From contig OY282375.1 of the NCBI GenBank assembly GCA_958295825.1, positions 4,201,489 to 4,265,488 of the forward strand: a stretch of 64,000 bases of DNA, read 5' to 3'. Positions 26,886-36,248 of this stretch are shown in pieces. Made by a program: the position numbers and the translations under genes. The stretch comes from an uncultured Candidatus Entotheonella sp. GTDB taxonomy: Bacteria; Tectomicrobia; Entotheonellia; Entotheonellales; Entotheonellaceae. The notes beneath the pieces are model-generated. The model did no database searches, was not told where the DNA came from, and was given only the letters and a program-made list of their open reading frames with translations. Each line of letters starts with the position of its first letter. Within the stretch, counting starts at the first letter, position 1.

Positions 26886-28223
26886 TCAGTCGGACGTGTC
26901 GGGAGCGCTGGGGGTCATCTCACCGTGCGGTTCGGGAAGGGTGATTTCGAGGCGTTCGATGCGCAGGTGATCCATGGCGGTGACGTGGAAGGTGACACCG
27001 TCGACACGCACGTATTCGCCCGCCGTGGGGATGTGCTCCAGGACCGCTAGAACCAGGCCGGCGACGGTGACGTAATCGTCGTCGGGCAGGTCTAGATGGT
27101 AGCGTTCGTTGAGCTTCTCGATGGCCAGGTCGCCCGGCACGCTGAGGTGCCCCTCCGGCGTCGACTGCATGTTCTCGCTGGCGTCGTCGTGCTCGTCAAA
27201 TATCTCCCCGACTATCTCCTCGATAAGGTCTTCAAGGGTAATCAGCCCCAGGGTTCCGCCATATTCGTCGACGACAATGGCCATGTGCGCGTTGCGCTGT
27301 TGCAGGGCGCGCATCAGTTCGTCCACGCGCGCCGTGGGGGGGATGAAGAACGGTTTGCGCATGACGGCGTCGAGACTGAAAGGCCCGTCGTCGTTGGGGA
27401 AGGCCAGGAGGTCCTTGGCGAGTACAATTCCAACGATGTGGTCGAGCGTGTCGTTGTAGACCGGCAGCCGCGAGTTGCCGCTACGGCGCACGACCTCGAT
27501 CACCTTTTCCAGCGGCCAGGAGCGTGCCACGGCCCAGATGTCGGTTCGCGGCGTCATGGCCTGCCGCACGCTGGTGTGCGACATGTCAAAAACGCTGGCG
27601 ATCATACGGGCGTCCGACTCCTCCACCAAGCCGTGCTGGCGGCTTTCCGAAAGCAACAGCAGCAGCTCTTCGGGCGCGTGCACGCGTTCCACATGGCTTG
27701 GCGGGCGCACGGAGAAAAGTCGCAAGAAGACGGTGGCGCTCTGGTTCAGGAGCCAGATCGCCGGCCAGAAGGCGTACATGAACAGTGTCAACGGGCGCGC
27801 GACCCAGCGGCTGATTTGCTCCGGATGGAGCAGGGCCAGGGATTTGGGGACGAGTTCGCCCAGGACGATGTGCAGAAAGGTGATGCAGGCGAAGGCCGCC
27901 GTCCCCGCCACCGCGTGCGACGCCAAATTGGCGAAAGGGGAGGGCAGGGCATGAAAGGCGTGCAGGAGCAGGGTGGAGAGGATCGCCTCGCCGATCCAGC
28001 CCAACGACAAAGAGGCGAGGGTAATGCCTAGCTGGGTGGCGGAAATGTAATCGTCGAGGTGCCGCAGGGCTTTCAGGGCGCCGCGTGCCTTGCCGTCCCC
28101 GGCCTCGGCCAGGGTTTGCAGGCGAGTAGTGCGGGCTCCGACGAGGGCGAATTCCGCCGCTACGAAGAAGGCATTCAACCCGACAAGCGCCAGGATCGCC
28201 CAAGTGCGAAACAAGACGTCCAT
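26886..28223 (-). CDS. CNNM/HlyC-CorC family membrane protein with CBS pair
   Basis: The 445-residue protein combines a DUF21/CNNM membrane domain (NAFFVAAEFALVGARTTRLQ, then four hydrophobic segments up to residue about 190), a tandem CBS domain pair (VRQAMTPRTDIWAVARS, HMAIVVDEYGGTLGLITLED) and a C-terminal CorC/HlyC transporter-associated domain (VAGLVLAVLEHIPTAGEYVR). The family is linked to divalent cation efflux or homeostasis; the haemolysin name is historical. It is divergent from mgtE, which supports a magnesium-related role. Confidence 0.88.
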   Translation of the reverse strand: MDVLFRTWAILALVGLNAFFVAAEFALVGARTTRLQTLAEAGDGKARGALKALRHLDDYISATQLGITLASLSLGWIGEAILSTLLLHAFHALPSPFANLASHAVAGTAAFACITFLHIVLGELVPKSLALLHPEQISRWVARPLTLFMYAFWPAIWLLNQSATVFLRLFSVRPPSHVERVHAPEELLLLLSESRQHGLVEESDARMIASVFDMSHTSVRQAMTPRTDIWAVARSWPLEKVIEVVRRSGNSRLPVYNDTLDHIVGIVLAKDLLAFPNDDGPFSLDAVMRKPFFIPPTARVDELMRALQQRNAHMAIVVDEYGGTLGLITLEDLIEEIVGEIFDEHDDASENMQSTPEGHLSVPGDLAIEKLNERYHLDLPDDDYVTVAGLVLAVLEHIPTAGEYVRVDGVTFHVTAMDHLRIERLEITLPEPHGEMTPSAPDTSD

Positions 28224-28406
28224 GGAGGCCCTTATGCAAGGGTATCAAACGAGCTCCTACTGCCAAGGCTCGCGCTGCGCCATCGTTCTGGGCGTATTGG
28301 TACCATTATAGCCGCGGGTTCCGCTCAGGAACAAGTGTGCTACAATCAGTTGCCGTCATCTTCCGACCTTTATTTGAGCTGTCGCGCACGTTCCGGAGCC
28401 AATTTC

Positions 28407-29786
28407 ATGGACGAAACCCCAACGGTCCAGCCGCGGGAAGTGGTACCCCATCGCGCCCTGCCGGTGGAGGCGACCCGCCGCCTGCTGCGCCGTGAGGCAT
28501 ATTCCAATCTGGTGCGATTGCTCGCCAAGCTGCACGGCAGCGAGTGCGCTGAAATTCTCCATAACATGACGCTCAGCGAGCAGAGCAAATTGCTGGAGCG
28601 CCTGCCCGATATGGCCCTTGCCACCACCATGTTCACCTACCTCGACGCGGAGACGCGCGCCGCTCTGGTGCCGCATCTCTCTACCGCTCGCCTTGTGACC
28701 ATGGTCAAGCTCTTGCCGCCGGACGACGCCACCGACATCCTCGGCGAGATGCCCCCGGAACGCTTGGCGGAAATGCTGCATCAGCTGCCCGAAGCGTTGG
28801 CCGCACAGATCGACCGGTTGCTGTCGTATGATCCGCGCACGGCCGGTGGCCTCATGACCACGCACTACTTTTCGCTGGAGGACACGTGCACGATCTCCGA
28901 GGCCCTGCAGCAACTCCGGCGGGCAGGGCAGGCCGAAACGGTGTTTTACGTCTACGTGGTGGATAGCGAGCACCGCTTGGCCGGCGTCGTGTCGCTGCGA
29001 CAACTGGTGATGGCTGACCCGGAGAGCCGGCTGCGCGGCCTCATGGAAACCGAGGTGATTCGCGTTAGCCTGGACGAGCCGCAGGAGGACATCGCGCGCC
29101 TGATCACCCGGTTCGATTTCCTTGCCCTGCCGGTCGTCGACGGTCAAGGCCGCATGATGGGCATCGTAACGGTTGATGACATCATCGACGTCATTGGCGA
29201 AGAGGCGACGGAGGACATCCTGCGCCTCGCCGGTGTTCACCCGGACGAGATGCTCGACAGCTCTTCCCGACGCACCATTCGACACCGTCTGCCGTGGTTG
29301 TTCGTGAGCTGGCTCGGCGGCCTGCTCGCCTCGTACGTCATCAACGCCTACGAAGTCACCCTGCAAAGCCTGGTCGTGCTGGCAGTGTTTTTCCCCGTAA
29401 TCATCGGCATGGGCGGCAATGCGGCCACGCAATCGCTGGCTGTGGCCGTCCGCGGCTTGGCCACCGGCTCTGTCGATCCGAGCAGGTTTCTCCACGCGTT
29501 GTTGCGGGAAGGCCGCGTCGGGTTATCGTTGGGAGTGATTTATGGTGTGTTGCTGGGGGCGGTAGCGTTCGTCTGGCAGGGCACCCCGATGCTGGGGCTG
29601 GTGGTGGGCTCGGCGATCTGCGCCTCGATGACGGTCGCCGCCGTGCTGGGCGGTCTGCTACCACTGGCTTTCGCCCGTATCGGCATCGATCCGGCCGTAG
29701 CGAGCGGGCCGTTTCTCACCACCGCCATTGATATCATCGGCTTGGTCATGTACCTGTTCGCGGCCCAGTTTTTCTTGCTTGCTTGA
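28407..29786 (+). CDS. mgtE: Magnesium transporter MgtE
   Basis: The 459-residue protein has the MgtE N domain (ILHNMTLSEQSKLLERLPDM, MPPERLAEMLHQLPEA), two CBS domains (VYVVDSEHRLAGVVSLRQLV, GRMMGIVTVDDIIDVIGEEA) and a five-helix C-terminal channel domain (FFPVIIGMGGNAATQSLAVA is the diagnostic first pore segment). It imports Mg2+ through a pore gated by cytosolic Mg2+ on the CBS domains. The ATG at 28407 fits the family; the open frame extends 116 codons further upstream into the divergent gene without similarity. Confidence 0.94.
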   Translation: MDETPTVQPREVVPHRALPVEATRRLLRREAYSNLVRLLAKLHGSECAEILHNMTLSEQSKLLERLPDMALATTMFTYLDAETRAALVPHLSTARLVTMVKLLPPDDATDILGEMPPERLAEMLHQLPEALAAQIDRLLSYDPRTAGGLMTTHYFSLEDTCTISEALQQLRRAGQAETVFYVYVVDSEHRLAGVVSLRQLVMADPESRLRGLMETEVIRVSLDEPQEDIARLITRFDFLALPVVDGQGRMMGIVTVDDIIDVIGEEATEDILRLAGVHPDEMLDSSSRRTIRHRLPWLFVSWLGGLLASYVINAYEVTLQSLVVLAVFFPVIIGMGGNAATQSLAVAVRGLATGSVDPSRFLHALLREGRVGLSLGVIYGVLLGAVAFVWQGTPMLGLVVGSAICASMTVAAVLGGLLPLAFARIGIDPAVASGPFLTTAIDIIGLVMYLFAAQFFLLA

Positions 29787-29796
29787 AGAAAAGAAA

Positions 29797-29840
29797 AAAG
29801 CCCTGCTGAGGCGGCGCTCGTACCGCACGCGCAGGGCTTT
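29797..29840 (-). terminator. Intrinsic terminator between mgtE and the Cys-motif gene
   Basis: AAAGCCCTGC and GCAGGGCTTT form a 10-bp stem. Read on the minus strand it is followed by TTTTTTC, so it terminates the gene at 29856-30344. On the plus strand the T run is short, but it probably also helps to end mgtE transcripts. Confidence 0.8.
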
Positions 29841-29855
29841 GTATCGTCGCAGGTT

Positions 29856-30344
29856 TTAGTGAAGGGCGCGCGTGGCGTGCGGCCAACGTTCGGCGATGGC
29901 TTCCTGTTGCATCGTCGTCAGACGGGTCCATTGCGCCTGCCGGGCTGCATCGGGATCAATGTCGAGGAGCCCGCACAGGACCGCGAAATCCTGTTGGTGG
30001 AAGACAAAGGTGGCAGCTTCCCAGAAGCTGTCGTCCAGGCTATGCTCCAGGTCGTGTTGAGCGGTACGCAGGACGGCGCCAAGCAGTTGCGCGCAGGCAT
30101 CGTAAGGGACCGCCTCGCTGGGTACCGAACGGTAGGCCGTACAGCTCGTGCAACTCAACCCCATCCAGCCTTGATCGGCAGCAGTGCCCAGACAGGTACT
30201 GTAGTGGACGCAGTTGTACTGGGCGTGTCCAACACTACTGGCTTCTGGCTGAGGATTCGGTGTCGGGGTAGCTTCGATAGAGTCGAGCCTGACGGTGGCG
30301 GGTGTGGGAAACGATGACAGGGATTGTCCGTGCATCCCTTGCAA
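29856..30344 (-). CDS. Hypothetical protein with a Cys-rich N-terminal motif
   Basis: The 162-residue protein is not recognised. Residues about 43-72 hold YNCVHYSTCLGTAADQGWMG and then LSCTSCTAY, four cysteines in a C-x5-C...C-x2-C arrangement that could bind zinc. The C-terminal half (LEHSLDDSFWEAATFVFHQQ, then DPDAARQAQWTRLTTMQQEA) is helical and acidic. There is no signal peptide or membrane segment. It is an isolated gene with its own terminator. An alternative start, ATG 30335, shortens it by three residues. Confidence 0.6.
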   Translation of the reverse strand: MQGMHGQSLSSFPTPATVRLDSIEATPTPNPQPEASSVGHAQYNCVHYSTCLGTAADQGWMGLSCTSCTAYRSVPSEAVPYDACAQLLGAVLRTAQHDLEHSLDDSFWEAATFVFHQQDFAVLCGLLDIDPDAARQAQWTRLTTMQQEAIAERWPHATRALH

Positions 30345-30452
30345 CTCCTTAATTTAGCAGCGTTTTATCATCCTGCATGACAGGCGACCGCTGTCTTCGT
30401 AAAGTGGGTGAAGGTGTATACAGGTGTCTTATAAAGATAGCACACTATGCGG

Positions 30453-31007
30453 CTATCGGCAATGATTTTCGCTCAGGATGGGGGTAAGTGCGTCCGCATA
30501 CGCCTCGTATGCTCGCTCGTCGAAGAGGACGAATCGCACCAACTGCGGCTGGCCATGCAGCCGCAGATAGGTGGCCACGGTGTGCAATGCGATGCGGGCG
30601 GCTTGTTGCAATGGGTAGGCATAGGCGCCGGTTGATAGCGATGGGAAGGCAATACTGGCGCATGGCTGTGCGCTGGCGACTTCGAGACTGCGCCAGTACG
30701 CGCTTGCCAGCAAGGATTCCTCCTGATTTTGCCCACCCTTCCAGATCGGTCCTACGGCATGAATGACGCATCGTGCCGGCAACTTGCCGGCTCCGGTGGC
30801 GACCGCGTCGCCCGTCGGACAGCCTTGCGGGTAGTGTCGCCGTGTCTCTTCCATAATGCTGGGTCCGCCGCCACGGTGGATGGCGCCGTCCACACCCCCA
30901 CCTCCGGCGAGCCGACTGTTGGCTGCGTTGACGATGGCATCGGCCGCCTGACGGGTAATGTCGCCGATGACCAGTTCCAATTTGCATGCGCCGATGGTTG
31001 CCTGCAT
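30453..31007 (-). CDS. Macrodomain protein (O-acetyl-ADP-ribose deacetylase type)
   Basis: This 184-residue protein has the macrodomain ADP-ribose-binding elements GDITRQAADAIVNAANSRLA, GGGGVDGAIHRGGGPSI and AVGPIWKGG, and the loop IAFPSLSTGAYAYPLQQAAR. These match the YmdB/MacroD-like group that hydrolyses O-acetyl-ADP-ribose or removes ADP-ribose from proteins. The start at 31007 is chosen for its AAAGGGAG site; an in-frame upstream ATG at 31052 adds 15 residues without similarity. Confidence 0.9.
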   Translation of the reverse strand: MQATIGACKLELVIGDITRQAADAIVNAANSRLAGGGGVDGAIHRGGGPSIMEETRRHYPQGCPTGDAVATGAGKLPARCVIHAVGPIWKGGQNQEESLLASAYWRSLEVASAQPCASIAFPSLSTGAYAYPLQQAARIALHTVATYLRLHGQPQLVRFVLFDERAYEAYADALTPILSENHCR

Positions 31008-31145
31008 CGTTCCGCTCCCTTTGTGTGATGGCGCCCTGCGGGCCGCCCTCATCGCCTTGTTCCAACCATTTTACCTATCGTAGAATGCCGCCCTTGAGAA
31101 TGCGAGCGCAGCGTGTTGAATGCCCACCCCAGGAGAAGATGATCC

Positions 31146-34100
31146 ATGCCTTTTCAGGATGTCCCCGCCAGAGTTGATGACTACGCCAAGCAGGAACACG
31201 AGGTGCTGCAGTTGTGGAAGGATACCGACGCCTTCCAAACCCTGCGCACCCTGCACGCCGGGCAGCCGAAATGGTCCTTTCTGGACGGGCCGGTGACGGC
31301 CAACAACCCGCTCGGCGTGCACCACGGTTGGGGGCGGACGTACAAGGACGTGTTCAACCGTTTCTGGACCATGCGCGGCCGGGAACTGCGCTACCAGAAC
31401 GGCTTCGATTGCCAGGGGTTATGGGTCGAGGTGGAGGTGGAGAAGGAACTGGGCTTCCGGTCTAAACGCGACATCGAAACCTACGGCCTGGATGCCTTCG
31501 TGCGCAAATGCAAGGAGCGGGTGTTGCGGTTTGCCGCCGTGCAGACGGAACAATCGACCCGGCTGGGTTATTGGATGGACTGGAACGATCCGGATCATTT
31601 ACGCGAGTTGGCCACTGCATTGATGGAAAGCCCCTTGCAACGCATGACCGTTCAAGGCCCTCGGGGCGAGGTGACGGACACCGTGGAGCAGTTGGTCGGG
31701 CGCCTGGGCATGCCGGACCTCGGCGGCAGTTACTTCACGTTCTCGAACGAGAACAACTACATGATCTGGACCTTCCTCAAGCAGTGCTGGCAGCGCGGCT
31801 GGTTATACTGCGGTGCCGACGTTATGCCGTGGTGCTCGCGCTGCGCTACCGGCATCAGCCAGCACGAGATCGTCACCGACGGGTATCAGGAGCTCACCCA
31901 CACGTCCATCACCCTGCGCCTGCCGCTGCGCGGGCGGCAGGGCGAGTCCCTGCTGGTGTGGACCACGACGCCCTGGACGCTGCCCAGCAACGTGGTCGCG
32001 GCAGTCGGCCCCGAGCTTACGTACGTCAAAGTCAGGCAGGGCGACGAGGTGTTGTATCTGTCCAAGGGCACCCTGCACATGCTGCGCGGGGCGTACGAGG
32101 TTCTGGGCGAGATGCCGGGCTCGGTACTCGAAGGCTGGACGTATGACGGCCCCTTTGATCACCTGGAGGCGGCCCGCCGGCCCGGTGGAAACGGCGCCCT
32201 GCGGGACCTCGCGCAAGACGTGTCGGTATGCGCTGCCGAGGCGCACCGCGTCGTGTTGTGGGACGAGGTGAGCGAGACCGAGGGCACCGGCATCGTGCAC
32301 GTCGCCCCCGGCTGCGGCGCCGAGGACTTCCGGCTGGGCAAGGAGCACAATCTGCCGATTCTGGCCCCCCTCGATGAGGAAGGATACGTCCTGGCCGGTT
32401 TCGGCGACTTCAGCGGTCAGCACGTCTCGGCGCTTCTGGACGGCATCCGGCAGACACTCATCGACTCGGGGTGCTTGTACCACGTCGAGCCGTACACGCA
32501 CCGTTACCCGACCTGCTGGCGTTGCGCCACCGAGTTGGTGTTTCGCCTGGTGGACGAGTGGTTCATCAGCATGGACGAATTGCGCCACGCCATGATGGAG
32601 ATGACGAAGCAGATCCGCTGGATACCCGCCTTCGGCCTGGACCGCGAGCTCGACTGGCTGCGCAACATGCACGACTGGATGATCAGCAAGAAACGCTACT
32701 GGGGCCTGGCGTTGCCATTCTGGGAATGCGACGCCTGCGGCCATTACGAGGTGATTGGCGACGACCGGGAGCTCGCGGCGCGGGCGGTGGCGGGTTGGGA
32801 GGACTTCGAAGGGCATACGCCCCACCGGCCCTACATCGATGCCGTCAAGATCGCCTGTTCAACGTGCGGCGGCCAGATGCAGCGCATCACCGACGTGGCG
32901 AACCCGTGGCTGGATGCCGGTATCGTCAGCTTCAGCACCCTGGGATACCGAACCGAGCGCGAGGCGTGGCGCGATTGGTACCCGGCGCACTGGATCAGCG
33001 AGTCGTTTCCCGGCCAGTTCCGCAACTGGTTTTACAGCCTGCTGGCCATGGGCACGGTGCTGGAGAACAGCCCGCCGTTCAAGGAGTGCTTCGGCTACGC
33101 CACGCTGATCGCCGAAGACGGACGGGCGATGCACAAGAGCTGGGGCAACGCCATCGAGTTCAACGAGGCCGCCGACCGTATGGGCGTCGACGTCATGCGC
33201 TGGCTATACTGCGCGCACAAACCGGAAAACAACCTGCCGTTCGGCTACCAGCGGGCCGATGAGGTGCGCCGGCAGTTCCTCATCCCGCTGTGGAACATGT
33301 ACAGCTTCTTCGTCACCTACGCGAATCTCGACGGCTGGGAGCCTGACCGGGAAGAGTTCGAGCCCGGACGCCCCGAGGGGCCGACGCCGCACAGCGACAA
33401 CGTCCTGGACACGTGGATTGTGGCGCGCCTCAACCAGGTCACGGAGCGCTGCACGACAAGCCTGCAGGACTCCGACACGCACGCCGCCACCCTCGCCATC
33501 GCGGCGTTTCTGGACGACCTGAGCAACTGGTACATCCGCCGCAGCCGCCGGCGCTATTGGAAAAGCACGCACGATACGGACAAGCATACGGCCTACGCCA
33601 CGCTCTACCACGTGCTGGTGAAGCTGATCAAGCTTCTCGCCCCGCTGACGCCGTTCGTCACCGAGGTGATGTACCAGAACCTGGTGCGCGCCATGCAACC
33701 GGCGGCTTACGACAGCGTGCATCACTGCGATTGGCCGGAGGTGGACATGGCCGTCGTGGACGCCACGCTGCTGGACCAGATGGCCTTGGCCCGGCAGATC
33801 ACCAGCTTGGGGCTGGGATCCCGAGGCAGTGCCAATATCAAGGTGCGCCAGCCCTTATCGGCGGCGCTGGCTTATGTGCACGAGGGCGAGGCGGCGTGGA
33901 GTGAGACGCACACGGCGATTGTGTGCGAGGAGTTGAACGTCAAGTCGCTGCAATTCGTTGAGCAGGAGGCGCAGTTGCTGAGCTACGAGGTGCTTCCCAA
34001 CAACAAGCTGCTCGGTCCGCGGCTGGGAGCCGCCCTGGGCCGTGTGCGCGCCGCGCTGACCCATGCCGACGCGGGCGCGGTGGTGCAGCAAGTACAGTCC

Positions 34101-34523
34101 GGCAATGCCGTGGCGCTGAGCATCGACGGCGAGACCTTCGAGCTTACCCCCGATGAGGTGCTTATCCGCACCCACCCCGCCGCCGGTCTGGCAATCGCCA
34201 CCGACCGCGGCGTCACCGTTGCCGTGGAAACCGACATCACCCCGGAGCTGCGCACCGAGGGGCTGGCTCGCGAGATCGTTCGCCGTCTCCAGGTCATGCG
34301 CCGCGACGCCGGATTCAACATCGCCGACCGCATCGTTACCTATAGCCTCGGCGACGGGCCACTGGCCGACGCCCTGCTTACCTGGGGCGATTACGTCAAG
34401 GCTGAAACCCTCAGCATCGACCTCGTTGCCGGCGCGCCTCCGGCAGAAGCGTACAGCGAGGAGCACCGGATTGACGGTATGACGATTACGCTCGGCGTGC
34501 AGCGCCGGGTGGTTACGAACTAA
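31146..34523 (+). CDS. ileS: Isoleucyl-tRNA synthetase with altered HIGH and KMSKS motifs
   Basis: The 1125-residue class I synthetase charges tRNA(Ile). It has the family landmarks FDCQGLWVEVEVEKELGF, the editing-domain entry LLVWTTTPWTLPSNVVAAVG, DWMISKKRYWGLALPFWECD and a long C-terminal tRNA-binding part. It is of the eukaryote-like (type 2) kind by length and layout. The HXGH box is replaced by GVHH at residues 57-60 (NPLGVHHGWGRTYKD), a GXHH arrangement, and KMSKS appears as AMHKSWGN near residue 660. GXHH has been reported in bacterial type 2 IleRS with very high mupirocin resistance. A ribosome-binding site AGGAG precedes the ATG. Confidence 0.92.
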   Translation: MPFQDVPARVDDYAKQEHEVLQLWKDTDAFQTLRTLHAGQPKWSFLDGPVTANNPLGVHHGWGRTYKDVFNRFWTMRGRELRYQNGFDCQGLWVEVEVEKELGFRSKRDIETYGLDAFVRKCKERVLRFAAVQTEQSTRLGYWMDWNDPDHLRELATALMESPLQRMTVQGPRGEVTDTVEQLVGRLGMPDLGGSYFTFSNENNYMIWTFLKQCWQRGWLYCGADVMPWCSRCATGISQHEIVTDGYQELTHTSITLRLPLRGRQGESLLVWTTTPWTLPSNVVAAVGPELTYVKVRQGDEVLYLSKGTLHMLRGAYEVLGEMPGSVLEGWTYDGPFDHLEAARRPGGNGALRDLAQDVSVCAAEAHRVVLWDEVSETEGTGIVHVAPGCGAEDFRLGKEHNLPILAPLDEEGYVLAGFGDFSGQHVSALLDGIRQTLIDSGCLYHVEPYTHRYPTCWRCATELVFRLVDEWFISMDELRHAMMEMTKQIRWIPAFGLDRELDWLRNMHDWMISKKRYWGLALPFWECDACGHYEVIGDDRELAARAVAGWEDFEGHTPHRPYIDAVKIACSTCGGQMQRITDVANPWLDAGIVSFSTLGYRTEREAWRDWYPAHWISESFPGQFRNWFYSLLAMGTVLENSPPFKECFGYATLIAEDGRAMHKSWGNAIEFNEAADRMGVDVMRWLYCAHKPENNLPFGYQRADEVRRQFLIPLWNMYSFFVTYANLDGWEPDREEFEPGRPEGPTPHSDNVLDTWIVARLNQVTERCTTSLQDSDTHAATLAIAAFLDDLSNWYIRRSRRRYWKSTHDTDKHTAYATLYHVLVKLIKLLAPLTPFVTEVMYQNLVRAMQPAAYDSVHHCDWPEVDMAVVDATLLDQMALARQITSLGLGSRGSANIKVRQPLSAALAYVHEGEAAWSETHTAIVCEELNVKSLQFVEQEAQLLSYEVLPNNKLLGPRLGAALGRVRAALTHADAGAVVQQVQSGNAVALSIDGETFELTPDEVLIRTHPAAGLAIATDRGVTVAVETDITPELRTEGLAREIVRRLQVMRRDAGFNIADRIVTYSLGDGPLADALLTWGDYVKAETLSIDLVAGAPPAEAYSEEHRIDGMTITLGVQRRVVTN

Positions 34524-34926
34524 CGAGAGGTGCGAAAGTCACTTAACGGAAAACCAGTGGAACGGGAAATAGAGGCCTCAAGTGCGCACGTCACACAAAC
34601 TGGCAATACGCTCGCTGGTGTGGCTGGATTCAGGGGCCCAGGCTGCGGGGACCATCTCGGACGATCGAATACACGACGAAGAAGACACCACTTTTGATCT
34701 TGTGGATTGTAACGAAGAGACCGATGCGACGGCGCTTTCTGCTGATCTGGTTGCTTGGACCACGACGCTACAATGCCGCGGTCCTGGTGGCAGTTTGCTT
34801 GCCACTTGTACAGGCCAAATGCAGAGAAGGTGACAATTGACTATCTCCAAAAGGCACAATGCACAGATTCACTTCGCCACGAAAGGTGAATGGAAACTTT
34901 GTCCTTCAAAAGGGGAAAAGAACATC
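34524..34926. other. Intergenic region of about 400 bases
   Basis: No convincing gene is seen. A GTG-initiated frame at 34582-34833 has no recognisable content. A small hairpin GTGGCA...TGCCAC lies near 34786-34804. The stretch just before 34927 (GGGGAAAAG) serves as the ribosome-binding site of the next gene, so a promoter is expected here, but no strong -35/-10 pair stands out. Confidence 0.4.
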
Positions 34927-36231
34927 ATGTCAATGGACAAATTCTCGCCCTCGGAAGCTCAGGACCTCCACACGTTCTTCGCTGCCGATCCCGTTGCGGC
35001 GGACTACGCCTTTTTCGGACGCAAGTCGTACGCCGACCGACGCGGCTTTCTGCGGGGCGCCGGGCTTACCGCCATGGCGGCGATGGTGGGCGCAGCGGTC
35101 CCGTTCCACCGCAACATGCCGGCCGGCCTCATTCCGGCTGTATACGCCGATGCGGCGGTGCTGGTCGGGAAGGACGGATTGACGCTGCTGAACGACCGGC
35201 CGCTCAACGCCGAAACCCCGCCGCATCTGCTGGATGATCCCATCACCCCGACCCCTCGCCATTTCATTCGCAACAACGGCATCCCGCCATCGGAAATGGA
35301 CTCGAACACCTGGACACTTACCGTCGACGGGCTCGTTGACCGCCCCATGACCTTGTCGATTGCTGATCTTCGGTCGAGGTTCGAAGTCATCACCATGGCC
35401 CTGGCGATCGAATGCGGGGGCAACGGACGGGCCTTTTTCGAGCCGCCGGCAAGGGGCAATCAGTGGACCTACGGCGCGGTGGCCTGTTCGGAGTGGACGG
35501 GGGTACGACTCAAGGACGTGCTGGGGGCGGCCGGCGTGCAGCCCAACGTCGTCTACACCGCCCACGTCGGTGCTGACGCGCATCTATCCGGGCAGCCGGA
35601 CAAGCTTCCCATCTCACGCGGCGTACCGATTGCCAAGGCGATGACGGACAACGTGCTCATCGCCTTCGGCCAAAATGGCGGCCCGATTCATCCGATGAAC
35701 GGGGCGCCGCTGCGCCTCGTCGTTCCCGGCTGGCCGGGGTCGTGCTCGCAAAAGTGGCTGCGGCGCATCTACCTCCGCGATGTCGTGCACGATGGCGCCA
35801 AGATGACCGGCGCCTCGTATCGCGTGCCGCGCCGCAAGATCGAGCCGGGCGAGAAGGTCGACAAAGAAAATTTCGTCATCATCGAACGGATGCCTGTCAA
35901 ATCGCTGATTACCCATCCCGCGAACGGGGCGGCGGCGGGGCGCGCCGTTGAAGTGCGCGGTCATGCCTGGTCGGGAGACCGGACGGTCACCGCGGTCGAC
36001 GTCTCCTATGACTTCGGCGCGACCTGGATGCCGGCGGCGTTGGATGCCCCCGCAAACGATGGCGCCTGGCAGAACTTCCGCGCCAACGTGATGCTGCCCG
36101 CAGCCGGATACTACGAAATCTGGGCGCGGGCGATCGACAGCGCCGGGATGACGCAGCCTCACGCCATCGACTGGAATCCCAAAGGGTACCTCAACAACAC
36201 GATGCACCGGGTCGCCCTTCGGGTTTCGTGA
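34927..36231 (+). CDS. sorA: Sulfite:cytochrome c oxidoreductase-like molybdopterin subunit (SorA type)
   Basis: The 434-residue precursor carries a twin-arginine signal (DRRGFLRGAGLTAMAAMVGA, RR at 38-39), so it is exported folded. The molybdopterin domain has the Mo-ligand cysteine in IECGGNGRAFFE (Cys163) and the Mo-co dimerisation domain begins around VEVRGHAWSGDRTVTAVDVS. The enzyme oxidises sulfite to sulfate in the periplasm and passes electrons to the adjacent cytochrome subunit. SoxC-type sulfane dehydrogenase is the nearest alternative, but no sox genes are near. The start may also be ATG 34933. Confidence 0.85.
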   Translation: MSMDKFSPSEAQDLHTFFAADPVAADYAFFGRKSYADRRGFLRGAGLTAMAAMVGAAVPFHRNMPAGLIPAVYADAAVLVGKDGLTLLNDRPLNAETPPHLLDDPITPTPRHFIRNNGIPPSEMDSNTWTLTVDGLVDRPMTLSIADLRSRFEVITMALAIECGGNGRAFFEPPARGNQWTYGAVACSEWTGVRLKDVLGAAGVQPNVVYTAHVGADAHLSGQPDKLPISRGVPIAKAMTDNVLIAFGQNGGPIHPMNGAPLRLVVPGWPGSCSQKWLRRIYLRDVVHDGAKMTGASYRVPRRKIEPGEKVDKENFVIIERMPVKSLITHPANGAAAGRAVEVRGHAWSGDRTVTAVDVSYDFGATWMPAALDAPANDGAWQNFRANVMLPAAGYYEIWARAIDSAGMTQPHAIDWNPKGYLNNTMHRVALRVS

Positions 36232-36248
36232 GCCGGCATGGTGGGTTG

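Noticed and set aside
34582..34833. 83-codon frame between ileS and sorA
   Set aside because: GTG start without a ribosome-binding site, no recognisable domain, and poorly separated from noise.
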